Assembly (NCBI GenBank): GCA_933207985.1
Contig: OW240916.1
Span: 267,657,748-267,721,747, forward strand
DNA from: Pelobates cultripes
Lineage: Eukaryota; Chordata; Amphibia; Anura; Pelobatidae
DNA length: 64,000 nucleotides
Reading direction: 5' to 3'
Shown here: one piece after another, positions 1 to 10,925 of the stretch
Position numbering within the stretch: the first letter of the stretch is position 1
Layout of the letters: the number at the start of each line of letters is the position of its first letter
Translations under genes and position numbers: made by a program
The notes under the pieces: model-generated
Told to the model about the DNA's origin: nothing
Databases searched by the model: none
The model's input: the letters and a program-made list of their open reading frames with translations, nothing else

Positions 1-585
1 GTGACAGTATGTGGGTGTTTGTGTTAAACACAGTCTCCCCACACTGTAATGCCTTTTATTTATATAATGTGTGTCCCCCTCCTGCTTATCTCCAGGGCAA
101 GAAAGGGTGCAATATTACAATTACCTGGTGGTCTGGTAGATTCCCCTGGTAGTCCATTGGGCTCCAAGTGAAGCTGCAGGTCTGTGGTGCAGCAGTCCAT
201 ATCAATTGCTGGCTGGGATTTCAGGCACCTGTGCCTGAGCAATCGCAATTAGACCATGAGGGACTAATTTGTATTTAAAGGGCTTTTCAGGGAGATCTTT
301 TGATCTTCCTGCTGACTCAAGGAGGGCCCACTCAGAGCCAGAGGACCAGGCTCCTGACTAAGCCTGGACCCTAATCACCCTCCTTGCTCACCTAATGGGT
401 AATCTGACTCTGAGAGATGAAGGGAAGGACAGGAGAGTGACAAAGAGTCCGGGGCTCTTATTTGTAGTTTTTGCTGTGTTCTTATAGGAATTGCACATGG
501 TGTCTAGAGGCCTATAGGCATAACTCTCAGGTATACAGACACACAGATAAACACACTGATAACATACCGATACACACTGACACAC
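1..585. other. Unassigned sequence at window start
   Basis: No gene or recognised repeat is visible here. The stretch is less AT-rich than the sequence that follows, and has short open frames on the minus strand without recognisable domains. It may be a transposon fragment running in from the left edge, but nothing in it shows that directly. Confidence 0.3.
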
Positions 586-700
586 TAAAGTGAGAAGTCA
601 AAGTGATTTTAAAATTTTAGGTCAAGTAGCTAAACTAGAACCACTTATAACATTATTCACAAAAGTGAGAAGTCAAAGTGAATTTTTAATTTAAGGTCAA
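586..700. repeat. 75-bp direct repeat
   Basis: The motif AAAGTGAGAAGTCAAAGTGA occurs at about 586 and again at about 661. Each copy is followed by a T/A-rich tail and GGTCAA. The second copy is preceded by ATTATTCACAAAA, so the block resembles the dispersed 'TTCACTAAA' repeat family seen elsewhere in the window. Confidence 0.5.
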
Positions 701-1630
701 AATAGTAAAACTCGAAATGATACTGTGTATAAATTTGGGTTTCACATACACAGCATTATTGCTCTGCTTTATTCACACTCACTCCCCATCAATCCCATTC
801 ACTCACGATCACATCCCCTTTCAATCACTCATCCGTTATTCAATTGGTTTGGGCTTTCCACTTAATATTTTTTTTTTGTACAATCTGACAGATCAGTTGT
901 GTATATACCATTTCTACACTTTTTCTGTATTTCCTCCTTGCTCATTTTATTGATATTTTACTCTAATTAAAATGCACGCTTCACATACACTTATTTTCTA
1001 ATACTGCGTCACTATGGCAACCAGACGCCTTCCCGACCCAATTCTCTGCATTTTACAAGTTTTTAAAATCACGTGATCTTTCTGTCTGGCGCACTTTCGG
1101 TTTGGCGATTTCGAAGAGCAAAGTTTACCAATGAGCATTGGGTCAGGTAACTTATAATATGACTATGGAAATGGCATGATACTGGTTGTCAAACTCTATG
1201 ACAATGTTCAAGTGAAAAATAAGGGGACAAAAAAAGATCAGCAGAACCCAATCATTAGAAAAATATTGGACCCTCTTTGCGAATATCGTGACTGAACATT
1301 TTTTTTCCGTGGGTTGATTATTTTTCACATCTTTTTCGTATTCATTTCATCTATTAACTAACTACAATTGTTTTTAACTGGACTGTTCCATCTTCTGGAT
1401 ATAAGGTGGTCCAATAAAGGTTTTATTATTAGTAGCAGCAGTAGCATTAGTAATATTTTAGGGGGATGGGTGTATTCCTTTTTGGTTTGTTTGTTTACAT
1501 TTTTGTTCAGATTTGAAATTATCCACATTTAGCATTTTAAGGTTCATCCAGAACTGAGACAATTAGATGCTACAATGTGAATTTAAAATTGTAGCCCAGA
1601 GCAGCTAAATTTAGAACATAGCATACTTCC
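701..1630. other. Gene-free AT-rich stretch
   Basis: No supported gene. The 78-codon open frame at 717-953 is low-complexity hydrophobic translation of AT-rich DNA without a recognisable domain. A slightly GC-richer patch lies near 1010-1110. I see no repeat boundary. Confidence 0.3.
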
Positions 1631-1644
1631 TAAATGCTGCTTGC

Positions 1645-1795
1645 TGATATATATTCAATACGGATATCTCACACCTTCCCAAAACAAACTATGAGATGTT
1701 TCTATGATGATATACAAAGGAAGGTAAAAAGTCATATATTCTCAATACTGCTATCTCATATCTTCCCGATACAAACTATGAGATGTGTCTATGAT
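1645..1795 (+). repeat. Two-copy tandem duplication, period about 83 bp
   Basis: Two adjacent diverged copies share the blocks ATATTC..ATA, TATCTCA, CTTCCC and ACAAACTATGAGATGT. They sit at about 1648-1710 and 1730-1793. The small open frame across them is a by-product of the duplication (its translation repeats a QTMRC motif) and is not counted as a gene. Confidence 0.65.
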
Positions 1796-1854
1796 ACACA
1801 AAATGAAGACTGGAAGAATGAAGATTTCCTCTAAGGCAAAGAAAATTTAGTTTT

Positions 1855-2193
1855 TTTAACTTTAAGAACAATAAGGATGTGGAATTACCTGCCTGAAGAA
1901 GCGGTTTTATCAGAGTCCATGCAGATGATCAAACAGCAACTAGATGCATACTTACAAAAACAGAATATTCAAGGATATGATTTTTCAATGTAGGGTAATA
2001 ACTGCTTGATCCAATGAATAATCTGACTGCCATTCTGATGTCAAGAAGGAATTCTTTCCTAGTTTGTTGCAGAATTGGAAGTGATTCAAACTGGGTTTTT
2101 TCCCCCCTTCTTTTGGATCAACAGCAAAAATCAAATGTGAGGAAGTTTGAACCTGATGGACGCAAGACTCTTTTCAACCATGTAACCATGTAA
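1855..2193 (+). mobile_element. LINE 3' end (CR1/L2-like), plus strand
   Basis: This is a truncated non-LTR retrotransposon tail. The first ~130 bases translate to a segment with the W-N-x-L-P-E-E motif (MWNYLPEEAVLSES), the usual C-terminal end of CR1/L2-type reverse-transcriptase proteins. The rest matches, in opposite orientation, the 3' untranslated part of the element at 8455-9995: TTTTGGATCAACAGCAAAAA, then CTGATGGACGCAAG, then a short ATGTAACC-type end. The 5' truncation is what target-primed reverse transcription normally leaves. Clade assignment is from general resemblance only. Confidence 0.7.
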
Positions 2194-2294
2194 GTATCTC
2201 TTTTCTTCGTCCTCCATAAAAAAGTAAGAAACTTGTTTTTAAGTGGACAAATTTGTTCAGCAGGCTGTTATTTTGTTTTCAATTCATTAGCTCC

Positions 2295-2796
2295 TTAAAG
2301 GACCACTATAGTGCCAGGAAAACATACTCGTTTTCCTGGCACTATAGTGCCCTGAGGGTGCCCCCACCCTCAGGGTCCCCCTCCCGCCCGGCTCTGGAAA
2401 GGGAAAAGGGGTTAAAACTTACCTTTTTCCAGCGCTGGGCGGAGAGCTCTCCTCCTCCGATCCTCCTCTTCTCCTCCCCGTCGGCTGAATGCGCACGCGC
2501 GGCAAGAGCTGCGCGCGCATTCAGCCGGTCACATAGGAAAGCATTCATAATGCTTTCCTATGGACGCTGGCGTGCTCTCACCGTGAAAATCACAGTGAGA
2601 AGCACGCAAGCGCCTCTAGCGGCTGTCAATGAGACAGCTGCTAGAGGGAATGGGGGAAGGCTTAACCCATTCATAAACATAGCAGTTTCTCTGAAACTGC
2701 TATGTTTATAAAAAAATGGGTTAACCCTAGCTGGACCAGGCACCCAGACCACTTCATTAAGCTGAAGTGGTCTGGGTGCCTAGAGTGGTCCTTTAA
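2295..2796 (+). mobile_element. TTAA-flanked palindromic miniature transposon
   Basis: The element starts TTAAAGGACCACTATAGTGC and ends AGAGTGGTCCTTTAA, so both ends are inverted copies bounded by TTAA. It is built of nested palindromes: GCCAGGAAAAC with GTTTTCCTGGC, GAAAGCATT with AATGCTTTC, and AACATAGCAGTTTC with GAAACTGCTATGTT. The core is GC- and CpG-rich (GCGCGCATTCAGCCG). Open frames on both strands (2253-2711, 2342-2548, 2558-2752) arise from this GC-rich palindrome and are not genes. TTAA target use suggests a piggyBac-type mobiliser. No transposase is present. Confidence 0.85.
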
Positions 2797-4200
2797 ACAA
2801 TAAACCTAGAAGTAGAAAGGGCATGCAATCCAGAAAAATGTATTCCAAACTACCGGTATACTGTGTACAGTTAATCAGCTAGTGCTGAGCAATGATGAGT
2901 ACCCTTCATATACCCTCGTGTTAAATAGACCAGATGAAATGGCCAACCAGCATATATATAGAGTTGCAGTTAATTACATTACAAACAGACGCACAACCAT
3001 GAGATGCAACCTTTCCAATAATCATGTTTGTTGATGCAGACAAAGTTAAAATAACAAACACTAATTGAGTAAAATTAAAGAAATTGAAAATGTCAGACCA
3101 AAGTAGCCTAACTGGAAAAATTCTCCCACTCAGCTCTTTCCACCTCAGCGATTTTGGTCTGTAATTTGCAATTACTATCACAATTCTCTGCAATACTCAA
3201 TTTAGTGAATGCACTCAAAGTTATATTAATTATTCTAGACAACAATCAGCATGCAAAAAAAATGTAAAACAAATAAATATATATATATATATATAATTAA
3301 AATATATATTAATAATTTGCGATTTAAGATTTTCAACCCAAGTGGCAAATTAAATCACAAAATCATATAATAAATATAATGTTTATTATATTTTACATTT
3401 ATACTGATAGGTTGTATTATACTTCTAAAAAAAAAAAAAAAAGGCAAAACAAGCTATATTTTTATTTGCGTACAATATTGACAATAATTTTCTCTTAAAA
3501 TTGCCAAAAAATGGCCCATGAGTCTTGCAATGCCTAGGAAAATTAGGGTATACACAAATATAATTACCATCAGCCTTTAGTGAGTAGGAAAGGAAAACAA
3601 TAGAGAAATTAGATAGTCTGACTGTTTAGGAAGACTAAAATAAGGAACCTATTGGCAAAATGTTACTGAATATTGTGTTTCTATTTTTGCATTTAAACTA
3701 GAAACAGATGTACTTCAATACACTGTAAGACTGTTTGTTATACATTCTGAATCAATTCTTAGTTGAGACTCTGAGTTCCCTATTGTTTAAAGTTCAAGAC
3801 TGCAGAAATTTTACTACATAACGATCCATGGATATCAACACCCAGTAACCCATATTAGGGGGGGCGGGAGGGGGAGGATCTGTTTAAAAAGGATACTATT
3901 GTTTTGCAAGTGTTACAGAAGCCATGAAGCAGTTAGTGAACTTATTTTTAATTGTATTTTTTGTAGAGAAACATTACCATATATATCTGTAGGCGTATAT
4001 TAAAGTGTAAAGAAATTGCTTGTAAGGAACAGAAGCAGCAACAAGAAGAAATTAAACAAAAACACATCTTTTCCGACATTAAGACTGTCGGTAAATAAAA
4101 AAAATAAAAAAATCTAATAAAAACTGAGCATCTTTTTTTGTTTAAAACCTAAGAATGTATTGGGTTATTTCACATCACTGTTTCTAAAAGCAGAGAACAT
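2797..4200. other. Gene-free AT-rich stretch
   Basis: No gene is supported. It holds a (TA)n run near 3269-3294, an A-run near 3428, and at about 3020-3208 a probable diverged member of the 'TTCACTAAA' dispersed repeat, ending CTGCAATACTCAATTTAGTG. Confidence 0.35.
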
Positions 4201-4208
4201 ATGTTTCT

Positions 4209-4468
4209 AACATATGTATCGGGTCCTTATTCACTAAAAAGTGTATTGTAGAGAATTAATAAAGCACACTCACTTACACTCAAAGGACAGGTCCTGCAGG
4301 ACTGCTAACGGGAATAGCTTTACTGCTGTGGAAAAAGTGTAGGAACGCTGTTCCCATGTGTTCCTGCAGGACTCGAGCCCTGAATTGAAAACAGAATTGC
4401 AAAATGTAGGATGAAAATTCTCCAGCAGATTAATTCACCACAATGTGGTGCTTAGTGAATATACCCCT
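4209..4468. repeat. Dispersed repeat with TTCACTAAA-type inverted ends
   Basis: The left end reads CCTTATTCACTAAAAAG and the right end reads GTGCTTAGTGAATATACCCC, an imperfect inverted pair. The interior includes AATTGCAAAATGTAGG, also found almost unchanged in the copy at 10749-10925 (AATTACAAAATGTAGC). This looks like a short non-autonomous DNA element, but I cannot define a target duplication. Confidence 0.5.
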
Positions 4469-5779
4469 AAATGTTAAACATCTAAAAGATATTATTCTTA
4501 CTTGACTAGAGCTCACCTTTTTTCTAGTCAATATAATCTTGTTTGTTACAATTTATGGCTTGTACTTGTTTTGCTCACCCACTGTACAGTTCTGTTGAAT
4601 TTATCATTGGTATAACAACAGTTTTAAAAGGGTTATTCTTCAAGCTCTGCATTTGTATCAGACATTTTTGCTACCAGATAGGAGTAAAGCACCATGAACA
4701 CTTTGTTAGTTTGAAGTGGTTATGGTGCCCGAAGTATGTTCGTGCAACATCTTAGTTTGAGTATTGTCTAGTGCTTTTCATTTTTTTATTTAAATTTGGG
4801 GGAAAAGACAACCTCGGTATGGATTACTCTAACCATAACCAGTGTTGAAGTAAACCTTTAACCTAGTTTGATATAATTTTGTTTCAGAAGGTGTTTGTTC
4901 AATAACTTGGGAATTGTAGAAATGTGTTCCTTTCAAACATTGGATTTTCTATCTAATGATGAAGTGTACTTTTAAAAATCCACCATGGTGTTCCATCAAT
5001 ATATTATACCATCCTTCGAAGTACAGAATGAGCTTGTCCTTCAGAATTATTCACTAAACATCAAATTTTAACAAATTAAATAGGAATGTCATTTTTTTGG
5101 GCTAAAATAGCTTACTTTTAAAAATGATCCAACTCTGCGTGATTATTCGACCCCCACTTCAGATTTAGTTAACTGAAATTTAAGGTTCGTTAACATTGTA
5201 AACAAAAAGGAGGAATATAAACATTGTTCGGTTTCTCCAATTCCTTGTATTCTTTCTCCATGCGGACTGTCAGACAGAGTTTATAACAATGATTGACAGG
5301 GTGCTAAGATTGAGGCTCCCAGGATTAAAAGATGTGGATTTCTACATTTTATTTACACATACATATTTTATAAATGCAGGGCATGTGTAATCATACTACA
5401 AAGTACCTGGAGAGTGATAAATCCCCTGTAATACCTTGTACACTATATGCTCAAGCACAGAAAAGTGCCACGCTATCGGTGGGAAAAAGGTTAACATCAC
5501 TTTATCTGATCATCTTTCTACTTTTATAACAGCGGATGCAGAGTGGTTATCACGTGGTACAAAGCTCAATGTGCATACGTCAATGCATTTCACCATTCAA
5601 TGGGATTTTCTTTCAAGCAGGATCTTTAACAGGCAGTGTTGCAGACACCTGTACGTGAGCAGGTAGTGTATGCATTAGTTCATCCATTGCCTTTTCCATT
5701 TGGATATGGTAAAGAGTAACTCTACCACCGTTGGAATATGTTGATTGTAGGCCCTGGAATTTATGGACATGCCTATTCT
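4469..5779. other. Gene-free stretch
   Basis: No supported gene. A further fragment of the TTCACTAAA family occurs near 5048-5115 (TTATTCACTAAACATC). The short open frames at 4543-4755 and 5436-5666 show no recognisable domain. Confidence 0.3.
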
Positions 5780-5809
5780 TTAAAGGAACATTATAGTTGT
5801 ATTCCTAAC

Positions 5810-6922
5810 CAGGGCTGCCATCAGAAATTTTAGGGGCCCTGACACAGCTCAAGATCTGGGCCCACGGGGCAAGCCCCGAGTCCGCCCACAAGGATGAAGT
5901 GTGTGTGTGTGTGTGTGTGTGTGTATAGTGGATGTAGAATGTGTGTCATGGACGCAGTTTGTATAGTGGATGTAGAATGTGTGTAGTGGATGTGGTATGG
6001 GTGTCATGGATGCAGTGTGTATAGTGGATGCAGATTGTACGTTTTGTGTAATGTATGTAATGTTTGTATGCATGCATTAGATGCGAGTGTGTGTGTAGTG
6101 AATGCAGAGTGTGTGTTTGTGTAGTGGATGTAGTGTTTGTACAGTGAATGGAGAGTGTGTGTTTTTGTAGTAGATGTAGTGTGTGTACAGTGAATGGAGA
6201 GTGTGTTTGTGTAGTGGATATAGTGTGTGTACAGTGAATGGAGAGTATGTGTTTGTGTAGTGGATATAGTGTGTGTACAGTGAATGCAGAGTGTGTTTGT
6301 GTAGTGGATGTAGCGTGTGTACAGTGAATGCAGAGTGTGTGTTTTTGTAGTGGATGTAGTGTGTGTACAGTGAATGCAGAGTTTGTGTTTTTGTAGTGGA
6401 TGTAGTGTGTATAGTGCATGTAGTGTGTATAATGCATGTATTGTGTATAGTGCATGTAGTGAATGTAGTGTGTATAGTGCATGTAGTGTATGTAGTGTGT
6501 TTAAAGTGAGTGCAAAGTGTGTATAGTTCATGTAGTTTGATTGTGGTAAATGCAGAGTGTGTGTGTTGTGAGTGTAGAGTGTGTGATTAGTGAATGTAGT
6601 GTGTGTAGTGCAGAGTGTGTGCTTGTAAGGATGCAGTGTGTGTGTAAAATATTTAAATTTTATTCCCCCCTCCCTGCTTCTTACCGTGCCAGGGAGGGGG
6701 GAGATCGCATTGTGGAGGCAGCCAGCCGCGGTACATGGCAGAGAGGGGGCACTGTCTTCCTTTCCAACTCCTCTCTGACTAACTCTCGCGAGACCGGCCT
6801 GCGTGCTGTGCGGAGAGTTGCCATGGTAATGTGGGGCTCGGATTGCCAGAGTAGTCCGGGCCCCCCAGGACCGCCGGGCCCATGACAACCGTAATGGTTG
6901 TCATGCCCTGATGGCGGCCATG
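5810..6922 (+). mobile_element. Non-autonomous hAT-type element with internal minisatellite
   Basis: The ends are CAGGGCTGCCATCAG and CTGATGGCGGCCATG, inverted with two mismatches in 15. They are flanked on both sides by the identical 8-mer TTCCTAAC (5802-5809 and 6923-6930). An 8-bp target duplication with CAGGG ends is the hAT superfamily pattern. The interior is a GT-rich minisatellite (5893-6640) followed by a GC-richer 280 bp. Long minus-strand open frames over the minisatellite translate to THTLH-type repeats and are not genes. No transposase is encoded. Confidence 0.85.
5893..6640 (+). repeat. GT-rich minisatellite, roughly 60-bp units
   Basis: After a (GT)n run, units of the form GTGTAGTGGATGTAGTGTGT then ACAGTGAATGCAGAG repeat with variation for about 750 bp. 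They grade into shorter ATAGTGCATGTAGT units. The array lies wholly inside the hAT-type element at 5810-6922. Confidence 0.85.
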
Positions 6923-7366
6923 TTCCTAACACTTTAGTGTCCCTTTGCCTCTACATCCCACGCGCCTTCCAGAAGTTAATGGGTTAAAACCCCACCTAAT
7001 TCCATCACCGACGTCCCTCACTGCTGGCTCCGCCTCCTCCAGACTTCCTTGCCATAAGGGAACCTAATGTGCATTTGTGGAGAGCGCTAAATGTGCATTC
7101 AACCTTCTCCATGGCAAACCATTTAATCAATGCTTTCCTAGAAGGGATTTGAAGATGTTCGATGTCCTCATGCAGAGTGAAACAGCAGGAGCATCCTCTA
7201 ATGGCTGTCTGGTGACAGCCAGTAAAGGCAGTTTTAACCCTGCAATGTAAACTTAGGTTCTCGTAAACTGCAATGTTTTAGATAGCAGGGTTAAGGGTAG
7301 AGGGGCAGTGCACTTAGATCACTTTAATGAGATGAAGTGGTCTATGTGTCTATAATGTCCATTTAA

Positions 7367-8454
7367 GGTACCAGCAAAAAGGTGCGCATACATTGGCCCT
7401 ACCTCGCCATCTCAAATTTGAGCCCCTTGGGTAGCACCAGTAATGTGATCATGTCACTGGCACAGAAGCCTCCTGACAAGTCACCACATCACAGCCAATG
7501 CAGTCATGAGATTCCGGAGGTAGGAGTGGTGTGGAGGAATCAGAGCCTGCCTAAAGGAATAGTGGAGCATGAAAAGAATATGGTGTGTGGTGGGTGGTGG
7601 TGCATAGGACACTGGTTGATTGGCTGTGGTGTGGCTGAGGTGATTGGTGGGAGCAAGCCAGAGCCAGCCCACTGCCAGATCAACTAATAACTATTCTGTA
7701 TTATTAATTACTGAAGTGCGATTGGAGGGAATGGATTGAGTCCTTGGTCAGAGACATTAGGTGAGAGTGGGAGGAGATTAAGAGGCAGTACTGCTGTGTG
7801 GGTGGGTGTATATGTGCGTGAGTGTATGTCTTTATGTGTAACAGTGTGTATATATCTGTTTATGTAGTAGTGTATGTGTATGCATCCCAGCATTCAAACA
7901 CCAAACACACCACTGCATTCAAACACCAACACTATACACAAACACACTCCTGCATTTAAGACTACCTACTCCATACAAAAACATGCATTCACTCACAAAT
8001 ACAGCCCTGCAAGGATGGGCAAATGGTAGATGCCCAGCTGGAAAAGCATCATGAGAGTTGCACACCATGTGGTATATCTTCTGGTCACCCTGGTGCAAGA
8101 TGGGGTCCCAAAAATCTATTTTACCAACTAGAATTGAAGGTTTGGGGTGAATTTATGATTCAGTAAGGAGTAACACAATATGGTAGCAGGAGAATAGGGA
8201 GAGTTGAACAGAAGGTGGAGGGAAAATGTGAGAGACCCCGAGGGTTGGTCTAGAATTTTGAGAAAAGAAGAGAAAATATACATAGAATTTGGAGAAAGCT
8301 AAAGAAATGTAGGGTAAATATGTGGAGAGGGACAGAATATTGGGAGAGGGAGAGAAGGGCACAAGAGGTTAACGCAAAGATACTCTTCAATAGGGGAAGA
8401 GGGATGTTGGGTGAAATACAAGGGGGCAAGTAGGAAGATGTATACTAGAGATGA
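7367..8454. other. Unassigned, partly CA-repeat-like stretch
   Basis: No supported gene. A 101-codon open frame (7382-7687) has no recognisable domain. At 7885-8010 there is a loose repeat of GCATTCAAACACCAA-type words with CA-rich spacing, followed by CCCTGCAAGGATGGGC. The style suggests a fragment of another non-autonomous element, but no ends were identified. Confidence 0.3.
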
Positions 8455-9044
8455 ATTACATAGTTACATAGCTAAAAAAAAAAAATAAAAAAAATAAAAA
8501 AAACTTTGCGTGCATCAACTTCAGCATTCCTCACATATGTTTTTGCTGTTGATCCAAAAGAAAGGCAAAAAACCTAGTGTGAAGCATTTCCAATTTTGCA
8601 ACAAACTAGGAAAAAATTCCTTCTTCACCCCAAATTAGCAGTCTGATGTCTCCATAGATCAAGCAGCTATTACCCCACCAATTAGAAATTATATCCCTGT
8701 ATGTTATGTTTTTCCAAGTATTTATCCAATTGCAGTTTAAACATTTGTATGGACTCTGATAAAACCAGAGAATTCCATATCCTTATTGCTCTTACTGTAA
8801 AAAAAACCCTTTTCTTTGCCTTATATGAAATCTCTTTTCTTCCAGCCTAAATGTGTGACCTTGTGTCTTATGCATAACCCTGTTTATGAATAGATTTCCA
8901 GATAATGGTTTGTGCTGGCCCTGAATATATTTGTATAATGTTATCATATCCCCTCTCAGGCACCGTTTTTCCAAACTAAAGATATTTATATTTTTATATT
9001 TTTTTTTAACCTTTCTTCATAACTAAAATGCTCCATTCCTTTTA

Positions 9045-9992
9045 TCAATTTTGTACTCGTCTCTGCACTTTTTCTAGTGCCATGATATCCTTCTTTAGAA
9101 CCGGTGCCCAAAATTGCACAGCATATTCAAGGTGTGGTCTTTGGAGCGATTTATAAACAGGCAAAATTATATTTTCATCCAGAGAATTTATGCCCCTATT
9201 TATATATGACAAAACCTTACTGGCCTTAGCAACTGCAGATTGACATTGCATATTGCTGCGTAATTTGTTGTCTATAACAATTCCCAAATCCTTCTCGTGT
9301 GTGGTTATCCCTAATTCACTACCATTTAGGGTGTAAGTTGCTTGTGCATTCTTGACCCTGAAGTGCATAACTTTGCATTTCACCACGTTAAATTTAATTT
9401 GCCATTTTAGTGCCCAGTACCCCAATCTATCCAAATACCTCTGCAGCAAAGCAATATCCTGCTCACATTTTATTACTTTACAAAGTTTTGTCATCTGCAA
9501 ACACTTATACATGGCTTTCAATGCCTATTTCAAGATCATTTATAAATATGTTAAAGATAAGCGGTCCCAAAACAATACCCTGAGGGATACCACTTACCAC
9601 TGTTGTCCAGCCTGAAAATTTACCATTAATGACAACTCGTTGTACTCTTGCCGCGCGTGCGCATTCAGCCGACGGGGACGAGAGAAAGAGGATCGGAGGA
9701 GGAGAGCTCTCCGCCCAGCGCTGGAAAAAGGTACGTTTTTACCCCTTTCCCCCTTCCAGAACCGGGCGGGAGGGGGACCCTGAGGGTCGGGGCACCCTCA
9801 GGGCACTCTAGTGCCAGGAAAACGAGTATGTTTTCCTGGCACTATAGTGGTCCTTTAAGACCGTGTTCCACCCAAGAACAAGAACATTCATCTAGGCCAA
9901 TTTCTTTTAGTTTGAAGACTAACCTGTTATGAGGAACCGTATCAAATGCCTTGGCAAAATCCAAGTAGATCACATCCACTGCAATACCCTGA
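9045..9992 (-). pseudogene. Broken LINE reverse transcriptase
   Basis: Minus-strand translation gives recognisable RT pieces in order. Near 9990-9930: YLDFAKAFDTVPHN. After the insertion, at about 9600-9560: SGIPQGIVLGPL. The FADD catalytic box is at 9490-9501. Then comes the open 158-codon stretch 9045-9521 with KCKVMHF, EKDLGIVID and PVYKSLQRPHLEYAVQFWAP, the typical region after the catalytic aspartates in CR1/L2-type proteins. The FADD box and the downstream stretch are in different frames, and a transposon sits in the middle, so no functional protein can be made. The family's role is reverse transcription of its own RNA at a nicked target. Confidence 0.8.
9651..9858 (+). mobile_element. 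Truncated TTAA miniature transposon inside the LINE
   Basis: The right half of the TTAA palindromic family is present: GCGCATTCAGCCGACGGGGA, the GC-rich core, GCACCCTCAGGGCAC, GTTTTCCTGGCACTATAG and the end TGGTCCTTTAA at 9858. The left half is missing. The LINE resumes immediately after TTAA with a reading frame leading to FDTVPH, which places the insertion inside the RT gene. Confidence 0.75.
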
Positions 9993-10004
9993 TCTATATT
10001 TCTA

Positions 10005-10065
10005 TTTACTTATTGTTTTGGAGATACTCTCCAATGATGTAGTTGGTTTAGTTTTGCAGGTATTA
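10005..10065 (+). repeat. Copy 1 of a dispersed TATTGTTTTGGAGA block
   Basis: The words TTATTGTTTTGGAGA, ACTCTCCAATGA and GATGTAGT followed by GGTTTAGTT occur here and again at 11278-11332, 1.27 kb downstream in the same orientation. The function and the extent of the repeat are unknown. Confidence 0.5.
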
Positions 10066-10599
10066 TGGCCCTACTCATCCCCTCCCTCTGATTCAAGTCC
10101 TCACTATCCCCTTAATGTATATAACAGAGCTGAGGTTCCCCTTTTTTATCTTAATTTCCTCCTTTCTACTTGGAGCCAGGTCTTTAACCAACAAGCTTCC
10201 ATCTTAAAGATCCCGGTAATAATGACAAAACGTCCTTGCCTTCTTCTGCCTTTCCCCATTCCCCCTCCCCCGTTCAAATTCACGCACATGCACAAGCTCA
10301 GAGGAGGAATTGTGGAATTACAGCCAATGGACATGACGGACAGTTGAGAATTATGGGAATAACTGAGCCTAGCAAAGGAAGAAGAGCTTTTTTTAGCTCC
10401 ATCCTTTGTCAAGCAAAAGACAAATACAAAAGACAAAGTAGTCCCTACTTTGTCTTAAGTATTAGGGGTAAAGAAAATCAAAACAGAAAAAAATACCTGT
10501 TTAAGAGAGTGGGGAAGAAAGGGAATCTTTTTAGGAAAGGTAAGTATGGCATAACATTGCTCACCCTAATGAAATGTGCAAGATCCAAAATAGGTTCCA

Positions 10600-10735
10600 G
10601 GAACGGCACTTCAGATGTGGTCTACATCTCCCTTGATGCTTTGCCAGCATTTGAGATGCAATCACATTATGGGAGACGTAGTCCATAACATCTGAAGTGC
10701 CGAAAGTTGCCTATCACTGCTCTAGAGGATGGATG
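10600..10735. mobile_element. Short palindromic MITE-like element
   Basis: The left arm GGCACTTCAGATGT (about 10604) pairs with the right arm ACATCTGAAGTGCC (about 10688). Inside, CTACATCTCCC pairs with GGGAGACGTAG. The flanks CAGGAACGG and CCGAAAGTTGCCTATCACTG extend the element. The layout resembles small foldback DNA transposons. No target duplication could be fixed. Confidence 0.6.
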
Positions 10736-10748
10736 ACTGTATTCAGAC

Positions 10749-10925
10749 TAAACCGGGACTATTCATTAAACACTGAAGTGTAGTAAACGAAAAGCAGAAT
10801 TACAAAATGTAGCCAAAAGTGCGGATTTAAATAAAATACCGTACTGAGCTTTAGAGATGACTTCGCTATTTTAGCCTGTGTTTTGCAATGCAGCTTACAA
10901 TTCCCTGCATTTTTGCATTTAGTGG
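10749..10925. repeat. Dispersed TTCACTAAA-type repeat, diverged
   Basis: The left end is CTATTCATTAAACACTGAAG and the right end is TTTTTGCATTTAGTGGA. The interior AATTACAAAATGTAGC is shared with 4209-4468. It is probably the same non-autonomous family. Confidence 0.45.

Larger units (their letters stand above)
5780..7366 (+). mobile_element. TTAA miniature transposon split by a hAT-type element
   Basis: The left arm begins TTAAAGGAACATTATAG at 5780 and the right arm ends CTATAATGTCCATTTAA at 7366. Between them, after removing the insertion 5810-6922 and one 8-bp target copy, the sequence has the usual layout of this family: a GTGTCCCTTTGCC start, a CTCTAATGGCTGTC motif, and an AATGAGATGAAGTGGTCT end box. 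Without the insert the element is about 465 bp, matching its relatives. Confidence 0.75.
8455..9995 (-). mobile_element. LINE (CR1/L2-like) 3' half, interrupted by a TTAA element
   Basis: Read on the minus strand this is the 3' half of a non-LTR retrotransposon: reverse-transcriptase coding remnants (about 9992 down to 9045), the domain after the RT, then a 3' untranslated tail ending near 8455 in TATGTAACTATGTAAT. The tail shares the words TTTTGGATCAACAGCAAAAA and (G)ACGCAAG with the plus-strand fragment at 1855-2193, so both are copies of one family. A truncated TTAA element occupies 9651-9858 and interrupts the RT region. Confidence 0.8.

Noticed and set aside
2253..2711. 152-codon frame with Arg/Ala/Ser-rich product
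   Set aside because: It lies in the CpG-rich palindromic core of a TTAA element. Equivalent frames appear on the opposite strand and in other copies.
6004..6888. Long minus-strand open frames (294 and 178 codons) rich in HTLHPL-type repeats
   Set aside because: They translate the GT minisatellite inside the hAT-type element. Multiple frames stay open because the repeat lacks stops, and there is no domain.
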